Shown one piece after another: positions 33,428 to 41,981 of a stretch of DNA of 64,000 nucleotides. Below the pieces are notes generated by a model, which made no database searches, was not told the DNA's origin, and worked only from the letters and a program-made list of their open reading frames with translations. A program made the position numbers and the translations under genes. The number at the start of each line of letters is the position of its first letter. The first letter of the stretch is position 1. Source of the DNA: Pseudomonas iridis (GTDB lineage: Bacteria > Pseudomonadota > Gammaproteobacteria > Pseudomonadales > Pseudomonadaceae); assembly GCF_017980685.1 (NCBI RefSeq), contig NZ_JACXXO010000013.1:1-64000 (forward strand), given 5' to 3'.

Positions 33428-35971
33428 TTAGAAATGAGTGAAGGTCAGACCGAGCTTGTAGGTCGGGCCGTATTCTTCGTATTGGCCGTTGTAGGCGCGG
33501 TGGCCGGTGTAAACGAAGTACGACTCGTCGGTGAGGTTTTGCGCCTCGAAGCTCAGTTGCAGGTTTTTCGTCAGCGAGTAACGCGCGCTGAAATCGACGA
33601 AGGTCTGCGCATCGACGTGCAGGTCGTGGGCCTTGTCGCTGATCGAAGCCAGTTCGTAGAGGTAGTCGGATTTGTAATTGGCCGACAGCCGCAGGCTGAC
33701 CTTGTCGTTTTCCCAGCCGAGCATCACGTTGCCGACGGTATCGGACTGGCTGGGCAGATCGATGCTGCGTTTGCGGTTAGTGCCAGTGGCGGCATCGAAG
33801 CCTTTTATTTCGGCGTCGGAGCGACTGAACGTGGTGTTCGCCCCCAGCAACAGACCGTTCCATGGAGCCGGCAACCAGTCGAATTTTTGCGAGTACGCCA
33901 GCTCCAGGCCGTAGAGTTTCGCGCTGTCGCCGTTGGCAAAGGTGTGCGCTTCGGAGAAGTCGGTCCAGGATCCGGTGCCGGCCACGTCGGTGTTGTAGAC
34001 GAAGTTCTGGATGTCTTTGTAGAACACAAACGCCGACACCGTGCCGGCATGGCCCATGAAGTGCTCGATCCCGAGATCGAGGTTGCTCGACTCCAGCGGT
34101 TTCAGCTCGGGGTTGCCGAACGTCGCCTCATCACCGTCGATGACAAACCCCGGCGCCAGTTGGCCGAAGGTCGGACGCACCACGGACTTGGTCCACGCCG
34201 CACGCACCTGGGTGTTTTTGTCCAGTTGATAGCGCGCATGCAGGCCCGGCAGCCAGTGGTGATAACTGCGCTTGGTCTCGGTGGGCTCGAAGTCGCCGTC
34301 GGTAGCGCCGGTGCCTTTGGCTTCGAACTCGGTGCCCTCGTAACGCAGGCCGGCAATGAAACGCCAGTCATCGATATCGACGGTGTTCATCAGGTAACCG
34401 GCGTTGATGTCCTCGCTCATCTTGAAGTCGTTGACGGTGGATTCGACCGGGTCATAGAAGTCGTCGCGGTTCAGCCCGCCGATCAGGTTCTTGATCGCAC
34501 TGCCGCTGATTCCCGGCCCGAACCGGCCCAGTCGATAATCCACCGAGCCCTTGGCGAAGCGGCTGAGGTTGAGTTGATCGTCGCTGAAACCGAGGTCATC
34601 GAAGTCTTCATAAGCCCAGGCCTCGAGGTCGTTGTCCTTGTTGCGGCGGCTGACTTTGCCGCCGAACTTGACCTGCGACGCGTAGCCACTCAAGTCATAG
34701 TCACGGGCCAGATCCAGGCGCAGGTTTTTCTCGGTGTCCTGGGTGTTCTGCTTTTCCCAGTCGACCTTGTCGAGGCTGAAGTTATTGGCGTCGTAGAAAC
34801 CCTGGCCAATGATCGGCCGCGGCTTGTCGTTGCTGTAAAAACCGCTGTCGGCGAAATCGTCATTGCCAGCGAACTGCGCGTTGGCGATGTGCCCGGGACT
34901 GTCTTCGCTGGAGCGGCTGTAGCCGGCCTGACCGCTGAGCGTCCACAGACCGATCATGCGTTCGCCACCGAACACGTACGACTGGATTTCCTGGGTTTCT
35001 TCGCGCTGCTTGAGTTTGCGTTTGCCTTCAGCGTCGCCCAATACGCCGCCGGCCTGTGGATCGGCAAATTCGATGCTGGTGGCGTTGCGCGTTTCGCTGT
35101 CCTTGTAACGGCTGTAGAGGGTGCGCAGGTAATAGCTGCTGAGGTCGTCGGGCTTGTAATCGAAGTTCAGACCGCCGCCCGTGCGTTCGCGACTGATGTC
35201 GTAGTCACGCTGTTCGAACTCTTCCAGTTGCGCGCCACGGGCGAAATCCCAGGCGCCACCGGTTTCGACGTTGTCCGAACCGAAATCACGTTTCTGCCAA
35301 CTCAACGCGGCCGCAACACCGAAGTTATCGATGCCATCACCCAGGCTGAACCGGTCGCTGACCGCACCAGAGAACTTGGGACTGGTCTGATGGGAGTTCT
35401 TGTCGTAACTGGCCTCGGTGCCGCCGGTGTAGAACAGCCCTTTGTGATCGAACGCCGACAGGCTTTTGACATCGACCGTACCGCCCAGCGAGTTGGCATC
35501 CATGTCTGGGGTCAGGGTCTTGATGACCGACAGCGACTGCACCAGCTCCGAAGGCAACACGTCGAGCGCCACGGCACGGCGTTCGCTTTCCGGCGACGGC
35601 ACCAGCGTACCGTTGATGGTCACGCTGTTCAGATCCGGCCCGAGGCCGCGCACGCTGACAAAACGCCCCTCGCCCTGATCGCGTTCGACGCTGACACCCG
35701 GCATGCGCTGCGCCGCTTCGGCGACGTTTTCATCGGGCAACTGCGCCATGCCGTCGGCGTGTACCACGCTTTTGATGCTGTCGGATCGACGCTGCTCCTT
35801 GAGCGCCGAGTCGATACTCGCCGCCTGACCAACCACTTCGACGTGTTCGACATTGGCACTGGCATCGGCCGCGTGCAGCGGCTCACTGGCCACCGCCATG
35901 GCCAAAGCGGTCAGGGTGAAACTGAAGAGCCCGACGGTGCCGCTGCGCGGATAACTGCTGCGCTGGTACAT
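33428..35971 (-). CDS. TonB-dependent outer-membrane receptor linked to phytase
   Basis: An 847-residue receptor with a signal peptide ending EPLHA-AD (about residue 35). A short TonB-box-like VEHVEVVG is followed by the plug domain (LPDENVAEAAQRMPGVSVERDQGEGRFVSVRG, TINGTLVPS, NSLGGTVDVKS) and a long barrel ending in aromatic Phe (TYKLGLTFTHF). It belongs to the Xanthomonas/Caulobacter-type receptors often tied to scavenging of organic nutrients rather than siderophores. It heads an operon with phytase and exbB-exbD-tonB, so its likely cargo is phytate or a lower inositol phosphate. Confidence 0.92.
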   Translation of the reverse strand: MYQRSSYPRSGTVGLFSFTLTALAMAVASEPLHAADASANVEHVEVVGQAASIDSALKEQRRSDSIKSVVHADGMAQLPDENVAEAAQRMPGVSVERDQGEGRFVSVRGLGPDLNSVTINGTLVPSPESERRAVALDVLPSELVQSLSVIKTLTPDMDANSLGGTVDVKSLSAFDHKGLFYTGGTEASYDKNSHQTSPKFSGAVSDRFSLGDGIDNFGVAAALSWQKRDFGSDNVETGGAWDFARGAQLEEFEQRDYDISRERTGGGLNFDYKPDDLSSYYLRTLYSRYKDSETRNATSIEFADPQAGGVLGDAEGKRKLKQREETQEIQSYVFGGERMIGLWTLSGQAGYSRSSEDSPGHIANAQFAGNDDFADSGFYSNDKPRPIIGQGFYDANNFSLDKVDWEKQNTQDTEKNLRLDLARDYDLSGYASQVKFGGKVSRRNKDNDLEAWAYEDFDDLGFSDDQLNLSRFAKGSVDYRLGRFGPGISGSAIKNLIGGLNRDDFYDPVESTVNDFKMSEDINAGYLMNTVDIDDWRFIAGLRYEGTEFEAKGTGATDGDFEPTETKRSYHHWLPGLHARYQLDKNTQVRAAWTKSVVRPTFGQLAPGFVIDGDEATFGNPELKPLESSNLDLGIEHFMGHAGTVSAFVFYKDIQNFVYNTDVAGTGSWTDFSEAHTFANGDSAKLYGLELAYSQKFDWLPAPWNGLLLGANTTFSRSDAEIKGFDAATGTNRKRSIDLPSQSDTVGNVMLGWENDKVSLRLSANYKSDYLYELASISDKAHDLHVDAQTFVDFSARYSLTKNLQLSFEAQNLTDESYFVYTGHRAYNGQYEEYGPTYKLGLTFTHF

Positions 35972-36047
35972 GTGTGTCCTCCCCCAAAGAATCCGGTCAG
36001 GCCAGGCAAGTGACCCGGCAACTGGAAGGGCAAGCTAGGGGCGGCGG

Positions 36048-36065
36048 ATGACGCTTCTGTGACAG
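36048..36065 (-). promoter_or_regulatory. Pho box upstream of the receptor-phytase operon
   Basis: On the minus strand two 7-mers, CTGTCAC and GCGTCAT, are spaced by AGAA, giving the 11-base period of the PhoB consensus CTGTCAT-N4-CTGTCAT with 6/7 and 5/7 matches. It ends 77 bases before the receptor start. Confidence 0.65.
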
Positions 36066-36154
36066 GGTTGACGGCGAGCCGTGTAAACCGGGCATTCGCT
36101 GCGGTTTGTATGTGCAAATGAGCTGAAATGACCTCTTCCACCCACCACGGCACT

Positions 36155-36246
36155 TGTAGGAGTGAGCCTGCTCGCGATCGCGTTTTTCCAGTCACCATTA
36201 ATATTGGCTGACTTGACGCTACCGCGAGCAGGCTCACTCCTACAGG
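36155..36246. repeat. REPIN, GCCTGCTCGCG family
   Basis: TGTAGGAGTGAGCCTGCTCG and CGAGCAGGCTCACTCCTACA face each other around about 50 bases, between the two divergent Pho-box promoters. It fills most of the region 35972-36375. Confidence 0.85.
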
Positions 36247-36306
36247 GGACGTGGTGTTCTTGAAGAAATATTGCACTGGCCGGTGAGCTGATTCGACCTC
36301 CCCCGG

Positions 36307-36324
36307 CCGTCACCCGGCTGTCAC
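36307..36324 (+). promoter_or_regulatory. Pho box upstream of the GGDEF protein gene
   Basis: CCGTCAC and CTGTCAC on the plus strand are spaced by CCGG, again an 11-base period, with 5/7 and 6/7 matches to CTGTCAT. It ends 51 bases before the ATG at 36376 and points away from the receptor operon. Confidence 0.55.
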
Positions 36325-36375
36325 AAACATCTGCTGTGCTGGCGCGCATTGCTTCTTCGCCAAAGGATCGCGGCC

Positions 36376-37290
36376 ATGTTCTCAGTGCTCAAACCCCATC
36401 GTTGGAAACTCGTCGCACTGCTGCTGGCGGCGAACTTCGGTTTGCTCTTGCACCTGGCGTGCGGCGAGCTTAAAGCGGTCAGCGAATGGGTCTGGCTGGA
36501 CATCATCGGCGAAGGTGGCTCGGCGCTGCTGGCGCTGGTCTGGTTGGGCCTGGTGCTGAAAAGCCGCCCGGCCGGGCGGGTCACCAATTACCTGGCGCTG
36601 GGGCTGAGTTGCATCTTCTTTTCCTGGTGGATCGACAGCCTCGACGAATTCATCCGCCTGCCCGACAGCATCACCTGGGATCACTGGCTGGAGTCGGGAC
36701 CGATGCCGGTGGGCATGGTGCTGCTGACCATCGGCATCTATCACTGGCACCGCGAACAACTGGCGATCAGCGCGCAGATGGAGAAACGCGAGCGATTGTT
36801 CCGCGAGCACCGGCTGTTCGACAAACTCACCCCGCTGGGCGGCGCCGATTATCTGAAACGGCAACTGGCCGCCAGCCTCGGCGAGAGCATCGCCCAGCAA
36901 CAACCGCTGTCCTTGCTGGTGCTGGATCTGGATAACTTCGCCGCGATCAATCAGGCCTACGGGCATGCCGAAGGCGATGCCGTGTTGCAGGCCCTCAGCC
37001 ATTTGCTGCTGCTCAATCTGCGCCGTCAGGATCTGCTCTGTCGCCTGGCCGGCGACCGCTTTGTGGTGCTGCTGCCCAATACGGGCGAACGTCAGGCGCA
37101 ACTGCTCGCGCATGAACTGCAGGTCGCCGTGCAAGCGCTTGCGCACAAAACCCGTCAACACGGCGAGCGCCTGCAACTGGCGGCCAGTACCGCGGCTGTC
37201 ATGGCCCTCGATGAGACGCCAGAAGCGCTGCTTAAACGCTTGAACCTGGCACTGGCACGCGCCAAGTCGCCCTTGGCCAAAAGCGCCTGA
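36376..37290 (+). CDS. GGDEF-domain membrane protein with degenerate active site
   Basis: A 304-residue protein; the ATG at 36376 has AAGGA upstream. Four membrane segments cover residues 10-130. The GGDEF domain starts near residue 150 (LLVLDLDNFAAINQAYGHAEGDAVLQ), but the signature reads Ala225-Gly226-Asp227-Arg228-Phe229, so the catalytic Glu is replaced by Arg. Diguanylate cyclase activity is therefore doubtful; it could bind GTP or act as a signalling partner. The stop lies eight bases before an AraC gene, and a Pho-box match precedes it. Confidence 0.88.
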   Translation: MFSVLKPHRWKLVALLLAANFGLLLHLACGELKAVSEWVWLDIIGEGGSALLALVWLGLVLKSRPAGRVTNYLALGLSCIFFSWWIDSLDEFIRLPDSITWDHWLESGPMPVGMVLLTIGIYHWHREQLAISAQMEKRERLFREHRLFDKLTPLGGADYLKRQLAASLGESIAQQQPLSLLVLDLDNFAAINQAYGHAEGDAVLQALSHLLLLNLRRQDLLCRLAGDRFVVLLPNTGERQAQLLAHELQVAVQALAHKTRQHGERLQLAASTAAVMALDETPEALLKRLNLALARAKSPLAKSA

Positions 37291-37298
37291 GGCCGACC

Positions 37299-38336
37299 AT
37301 GACCGTCAAAACCAACTGGTACGAAAGCGACAGCCGTTTCATCCCTGGGCATTACCAACCGGCGACGCTGATCGACCTGGCGCTGTCGCGTGACATCGAC
37401 AGCCACCGACTCCTGCGCGGCACCGGGTTGTTTCATGAAGACATTCTGGCCGGCCAGACTCGCCTCAGTCCGCAGCAGTTTCTCGCTCTGATCGGCAACA
37501 GTCGGCGCTTGCTCGACGCCGATGACAGCAGTTTCCTTTTCGGCCAACGCTTGCTGCCCGGCCATTACGGCGCGGCCAGCCATGCCTTGCGTCACGCTCA
37601 AAATCTGCATCAGGCGCTCGACACGCTGGTGCAGCAACAGGCCTTGCTCAGCCCGTTGATGACACCGCGTCTGCTGCTCGATGACAGTTTTGCCTACGTT
37701 TACTGGCTGGACAGTTGCGGCGCTGGCGAGCAATGGCGTTTTCTGCTGGAAGCCGGCATGACTTCGCTGATCGCCATGAGTCAGTGGCTCAGCGGCCAGC
37801 GCCTGCCGTGGGAGTGCAGCTTCAGCCACGCCGAGCCGCGTTATGTCGAGCAGTACTGGGTGCATCTGGGCGAGCACACACAGTTCAAGCGACCGCTGGA
37901 CCTGATGCGCATCCCGCGCGAATTTCTCGCCCGACCGTGGCCCGGCGCCTCCGCCACGGCCGGTCAGGTCGCCCGCCAGGAAGCCACGCGGCAGATTGAG
38001 CAATTAGGGTTTGCCGCCAGCTTCACCGATTGCCTTTACCGTCATCTGCAGGACCACGTCCGTCAGCCACCGAGCCTGGAACAGGCTGCGCAGGCGTTTG
38101 CCATGAGCCCGGCGACCCTTAAGCGCAAGCTGCAAAAACACGACAGCGGGTTCCAGCAACAGGTGGATCTGGTGCGCAAACACGTGGCGCTGTACCTGTA
38201 TCAGGTCAAGGGCATGAGCAACGACGAAGTCGCCGAATACCTGAGCTTTACCGATGCCGCCAACTTTCGACGTTCGTTCAAACGCTGGACCGGCAGCACC
38301 CCGAACCTGATCCGTCAGTTGTTCGGCAGTCATTGA
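37299..38336 (+). CDS. AraC-family regulator (OruR/ArgR-like architecture)
   Basis: A 345-residue regulator. The N-terminal 200 residues have the Arabinose_bd-like ligand domain of the Pseudomonas AraC group (HYGAASHALRHAQNLHQALDTL), and the C-terminal 100 carry two helix-turn-helix motifs (SLEQAAQAFAMSPATLKRKL and SNDEVAEYLSFTDAANFRRSFKRWTGSTP). GAGG precedes the ATG. It is in an operon with the GGDEF protein. The inducer is unknown. Confidence 0.9.
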   Translation: MTVKTNWYESDSRFIPGHYQPATLIDLALSRDIDSHRLLRGTGLFHEDILAGQTRLSPQQFLALIGNSRRLLDADDSSFLFGQRLLPGHYGAASHALRHAQNLHQALDTLVQQQALLSPLMTPRLLLDDSFAYVYWLDSCGAGEQWRFLLEAGMTSLIAMSQWLSGQRLPWECSFSHAEPRYVEQYWVHLGEHTQFKRPLDLMRIPREFLARPWPGASATAGQVARQEATRQIEQLGFAASFTDCLYRHLQDHVRQPPSLEQAAQAFAMSPATLKRKLQKHDSGFQQQVDLVRKHVALYLYQVKGMSNDEVAEYLSFTDAANFRRSFKRWTGSTPNLIRQLFGSH

Positions 38337-38351
38337 GGTGTCGGGCTGGCG

Positions 38352-38465
38352 TCACTGCTGTGGCGCCACCACTTTGAACTTGATGGCGATGTCTTTGGAC
38401 ACCACGGTGTCCGCGGGGATGGCCCACAGGTAAAACGCGGCAGCGAGCAGCAATCGGATTGACAT
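38352..38465 (-). CDS. Possible 37-residue secreted or membrane peptide
   Basis: ATG at 38465 with GGAGAAGCCC directly upstream, TGA at 38354-38352. The product starts MSIRLLLAAAFYLWAIPAD, a signal-peptide-like stretch, and has a short tail (SKDIAIKFKVVAPQQ). It could be an intact micropeptide or the truncated start of a secreted protein; I do not recognise a family. It lies just downstream of the convergent AraC gene. The rest of the gap to 38582 holds a single TAGGAGC-type half-repeat. Confidence 0.4.
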   Translation of the reverse strand: MSIRLLLAAAFYLWAIPADTVVSKDIAIKFKVVAPQQ

Positions 38466-38581
38466 GGGCTTCTCCAGACAACGCTCGCCGTCGAGGGCCT
38501 CGATTGACTTAGGCAAACATCAGGCAGTTGCGCCAGCTGATCTGCCTACCCTGTAGAAGCCTGCGGCAGCTCCTACACGGG

Positions 38582-39955
38582 CTAAACAAGGCGTTCGATT
38601 TTCTGATGCTGCCAGACCAGTTTGTAATACAGCGTCTGCAACACCAGCATTCCCAGATAAGCCACCGGGAACGCCATCCAGACACCTTGCAAACCAAACT
38701 GCCCGTCCAGCCAATAGGCCGCCGGCAACTGCACGCCCACCACGCAGACAATGGCGATCACCACCGGCACCAGCACCGTGCCACTGGCGCGCATGATGCC
38801 GCCGATGATCGCCTGGAAGCCGAACAACAACAGGCTCCAGAGCATGATGTGCAACAGATGCTCGGCCATTGCCCGAGTCGGGTCCTCGGTCAGGAACAAG
38901 CCGAGCAACCAGTGCGACAACAGATAACCCAGCACGATCAAGCCGCCGGTTAAACACACGTTGATCAACAGACCGGTGCGCAAGATCGGCCCCATCCGTT
39001 CCAGTTGCCCCGCGCCGATGGCCTGTGCGCCGAGGATCGAAGCGGTGATCGCAATCGACAACGCCGGGAACTGCACATAGTTGACGATCTGCGTCACCGC
39101 GCCGTACGCCGCCGTCGCTTGCGAGCCGTGCTGGTTGACCAAGGCCAGGATCACCAACTCCGATAGCGACAACACAATCATCTGCACGCCGGTCGGCAAA
39201 CCGATACGCAGGACTTTGCCAAGGATCACCCTGTCGAGCCGCAACGCCGCAAAAAACTCCCGATCCGGCGCCAGTGGGTGGTTCTTGCGAATCAGCCGCC
39301 ACGCCAGCCACGCCATCGCCGCCAGGTTACCCGCAAGCCCCGCATACGCTGCACTCTGAATACCCAGTTGCGGCAAGCCGAACCAGCCACGAATGAATGC
39401 CGGCGTCAGCGCCAGCCCGACACAGGTCGACACCACCAGTGCCAGCAACGGCGACACCGTATCGCTGACCCCGCGCAGCAACTGCGTGAACAGCACAAAC
39501 ACCAGCAGCGACGGCAGAATCCACATCATCACGTGGGCGTACGCCACCGCATCGTCCAGGACATCCGCGGGCGTCCCCAAACCCGTCAACGCCTGCCGCG
39601 CAAACACACTGCCCAACACCGCCGCAAGCAAACCAATCAATAAACCCAGCAACAGCGTCGCCCCGGCAATCGCCTTGACCATGTGCGGCTCACGCGCCCC
39701 CCAGGCCTGGCCGATCAACACTCCCGCACCCGCGCCGAGGCCGATCACCAACGCGATAAAGAAGAACACCACAGGAAACATCCCCGACACCGCCGCCAGC
39801 GCCTGAGTGCCAAGCATCTGGCCGATGTAAATGCTGTTGACCGTGCCCGACATGGACTGCAGGAAATTGGACAGCACCATCGGCGCCAGAAACAGCAAGT
39901 AGGTTTGCCAGAGGGGTTTGGTGACGCTGGGGGTCTGCATTGAATAGAGGTCCAT
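38582..39955 (-). CDS. MATE-family efflux transporter
   Basis: About 457 residues with twelve membrane segments. Family landmarks are PMVLSNFLQSMSGTVNSIYIGQMLG in the first helix pair and GAGAGVLIGQAWGAREPHMV, with the internal repeat at LPTGVQMIVLSLSELVILALVNQHG. MATE proteins export cationic drugs or metabolites using a Na+ or H+ gradient. The start may be the ATG at 39955 or the one at 39940 (MQTPSV); both have modest ribosome-binding sites. Confidence 0.92.
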   Translation of the reverse strand: MDLYSMQTPSVTKPLWQTYLLFLAPMVLSNFLQSMSGTVNSIYIGQMLGTQALAAVSGMFPVVFFFIALVIGLGAGAGVLIGQAWGAREPHMVKAIAGATLLLGLLIGLLAAVLGSVFARQALTGLGTPADVLDDAVAYAHVMMWILPSLLVFVLFTQLLRGVSDTVSPLLALVVSTCVGLALTPAFIRGWFGLPQLGIQSAAYAGLAGNLAAMAWLAWRLIRKNHPLAPDREFFAALRLDRVILGKVLRIGLPTGVQMIVLSLSELVILALVNQHGSQATAAYGAVTQIVNYVQFPALSIAITASILGAQAIGAGQLERMGPILRTGLLINVCLTGGLIVLGYLLSHWLLGLFLTEDPTRAMAEHLLHIMLWSLLLFGFQAIIGGIMRASGTVLVPVVIAIVCVVGVQLPAAYWLDGQFGLQGVWMAFPVAYLGMLVLQTLYYKLVWQHQKIERLV

Positions 39956-40073
39956 CTCGACGGCGGGAAAGCTGATGGAGGATAGCTTCGGTGAGTTGTG
40001 AGCGGGGTGCAATTAACATTTGAGACAGGTGTTTATATTTGCCCATCAACCATCCCGGTCATTCGTTTAGCGG

Positions 40074-40982
40074 TCAGCGTGCATTGCAAATGGGCTGACC
40101 GATGACAGAGTGCTCAGCCCTGAGGATGTCGAAGAGCGCCTGCGCCGCCGCGGACAGTTCATTGCCCGGTTCAGTCAACACGCCAATAGCCCGCTCCACC
40201 GAGTCATTCAACGTCAGGCACCGCGCACCCAATTCCTGCATCTGCTCGGCACACAGCGCCGGCACAGCGCTCACGCCCAGTCCACTGGCAACCATCCGCC
40301 CCACGGTCGCCAATTGATGGCTTTCAAATTCCACCGGCAACTTCATGCCCCGCGCCTGCAAGTGCTCTTCGAGCATCACCCGCACCGTGGACGGCCGCTG
40401 TAGCGTGATGAAAGGCTCCTGTAACAACGTTTTCCAGTCGATCTCGGTGCGCGCGGCCAGCGGTGAATCCTGTGGCACCACCGCGACGAACCGGTCCATA
40501 TAAAGCGGTGTGAATGTCATCGAGGTGTTCTGCATCGGTTCGAATGCCACCCCCAGTTCCACCTGGCGGTCGCGCACCATCTCCAGCACTTGCTCGTTGA
40601 TCACATCGTTGACCGTCACGTTGACGTTGGGATAGCGCGCACGAAAGGTCTTGAGGATCGGCGGCAGCAGGTTGCCGGCAAACGACGGCATCGCCGCCAG
40701 CGTCACCCGCCCGCGTTGCAGGCTGAAGCGCTGGCGCATTTCGTCTTCGGCGTTATCCCAGTCGGCGATCAGGCGTCGGGCCAGCGGCAGCAGGGATTCA
40801 CCTTCTGCGGTCAGTGCCACATTGCGCGTGTTGCGGCTGAACAGCCGTCCGCCCAAGCCCTCTTCCAGCGCTTTGATGGTCAGGCTCAGCGCTGATTGCG
40901 ACAGGTGCAACCGCTCGCAGGCCACGGCGAAACTCAGGCTCTGGGCCACAGCAAGAAAGGCACGGATTTGTTTGATGGTCAT
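40074..40982 (-). CDS. LysR-type regulator of the CoA-transferase operon (DhcR-like)
   Basis: A 302-residue regulator starting MTIKQIRAFLAVAQSLSFAVACERLHLSQS, with a standard LysR effector domain. It is divergent from a dhcA-dhcB-atoB-type operon. In P. aeruginosa a LysR gene (dhcR) stands in the same place beside dehydrocarnitine CoA-transferase genes, so it is probably the activator of the neighbouring operon. Confidence 0.88.
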   Translation of the reverse strand: MTIKQIRAFLAVAQSLSFAVACERLHLSQSALSLTIKALEEGLGGRLFSRNTRNVALTAEGESLLPLARRLIADWDNAEDEMRQRFSLQRGRVTLAAMPSFAGNLLPPILKTFRARYPNVNVTVNDVINEQVLEMVRDRQVELGVAFEPMQNTSMTFTPLYMDRFVAVVPQDSPLAARTEIDWKTLLQEPFITLQRPSTVRVMLEEHLQARGMKLPVEFESHQLATVGRMVASGLGVSAVPALCAEQMQELGARCLTLNDSVERAIGVLTEPGNELSAAAQALFDILRAEHSVIGQPICNAR

Positions 40983-41001
40983 GGGCGCTGTACGTCCTTA
41001 A

Positions 41002-41082
41002 TGTAGGAGCTGCCGAAGGCTGCGATCTTTTGATCTTGAAAAATAAAATCAAAAGATCGCAGCCTTCGGCAGCTCCTACAGG
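41002..41082. repeat. Inverted repeat of the TAGGAGCTGCCGAAG family
   Basis: TGTAGGAGCTGCCGAAGGCT with TGCGATCTTTTGATC and its inverted copy form an almost perfect 36-base stem with a short AT-rich loop. It lies in the 276-base divergent region between the LysR gene and dhcA; the rest of that region (41083-41258) is AT-rich promoter DNA. Confidence 0.85.
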
Positions 41083-41258
41083 ATTTCGTCGATTCGGCTA
41101 TTTCGGTCATCAGGCAAATCGTCGATTCAGTGAATTTGGCTATTATTGAGTTTTATCTATCAATCAACCCTAAAAATCAACTTAACAAATATATCCTTCA
41201 GCGAGACACTCCAACCATTCGGCTAGCCAGCCGCCCGCAAATAATAAAAGAGGTGCAT

Positions 41259-41957
41259 ATGGCAGGTTTCGACAAGCGCGTGAGTTCCTACGAGGAAGCC
41301 CTCGCCGGGCTTGAAGACGGCATGACCGTTATCGCTGGCGGCTTCGGTCTGTGTGGGATTCCGGAAAACCTGATCGCCGAGATCAAGCGCAAGGGCACCC
41401 GCGACCTCACCGTCGTGTCCAACAACTGTGGCGTCGACGGTTTTGGCCTCGGCGTGCTGCTGACCGATCGCCAGATCAGCAAAGTCGTCGCCTCGTACGT
41501 CGGCGAAAACAAGCTGTTCGAAGAGCAGCTGCTCAAAGGCGAAATCGAAGTCATCCTGACCCCGCAAGGCACCCTTGCCGAGAAAATGCGTGCAGGCGGG
41601 GCTGGCATTCCAGCCTTCTTCACCGCTACTGGCGTCGGCACTCCGGTGGCCGATGGCAAGGAAGTGCGCGAATTCAACGGTCGCAAGTACCTGATGGAAG
41701 AGTCCATCACCGGCGACTTCGCCATCGTCAAAGGCTGGAAAGCCGACCACTTCGGTAATGTCATCTACCGCCACACCGCGCAGAACTTCAACCCGCTGGC
41801 CGCCACCGCCGGCAAGATCACCGTGGTTGAAGTCGAAGAGATCGTCGAGCCCGGCGAACTGGACCCGGCGCACATCCACACTCCCGGCATCTACGTCGAC
41901 CGGGTCATTTGCGGCACGTTCGAAAAACGCATCGAACAGCGCACCATCCGCAAATAA
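41259..41957 (+). CDS. dhcA: 3-oxoacid/dehydrocarnitine CoA-transferase subunit A
   Basis: A 232-residue CoA-transferase alpha subunit. The start is the ATG at 41259 with AGAGG upstream. The motif GGFGLCGIPENLIAEI (residues about 26-41) is the CoA-transferase family I signature. The three-gene order with subunit B and a thiolase, beside a LysR gene, equals the dhcAB-atoB locus of P. aeruginosa, where the enzyme moves CoA to dehydrocarnitine; acetoacetate is an alternative substrate for close relatives. Confidence 0.88.
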   Translation: MAGFDKRVSSYEEALAGLEDGMTVIAGGFGLCGIPENLIAEIKRKGTRDLTVVSNNCGVDGFGLGVLLTDRQISKVVASYVGENKLFEEQLLKGEIEVILTPQGTLAEKMRAGGAGIPAFFTATGVGTPVADGKEVREFNGRKYLMEESITGDFAIVKGWKADHFGNVIYRHTAQNFNPLAATAGKITVVEVEEIVEPGELDPAHIHTPGIYVDRVICGTFEKRIEQRTIRK

Positions 41958-41981
41958 TTCAGGCCTACGGAGAACAACAAC

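Noticed and set aside
33341..36013. Very long open reading frame (about 890 codons) on the plus strand, opposite the receptor gene
   Set aside because: It is the complement of the well-supported TonB-dependent receptor, lacks any recognisable domain and reflects the high GC content that keeps antisense frames open.
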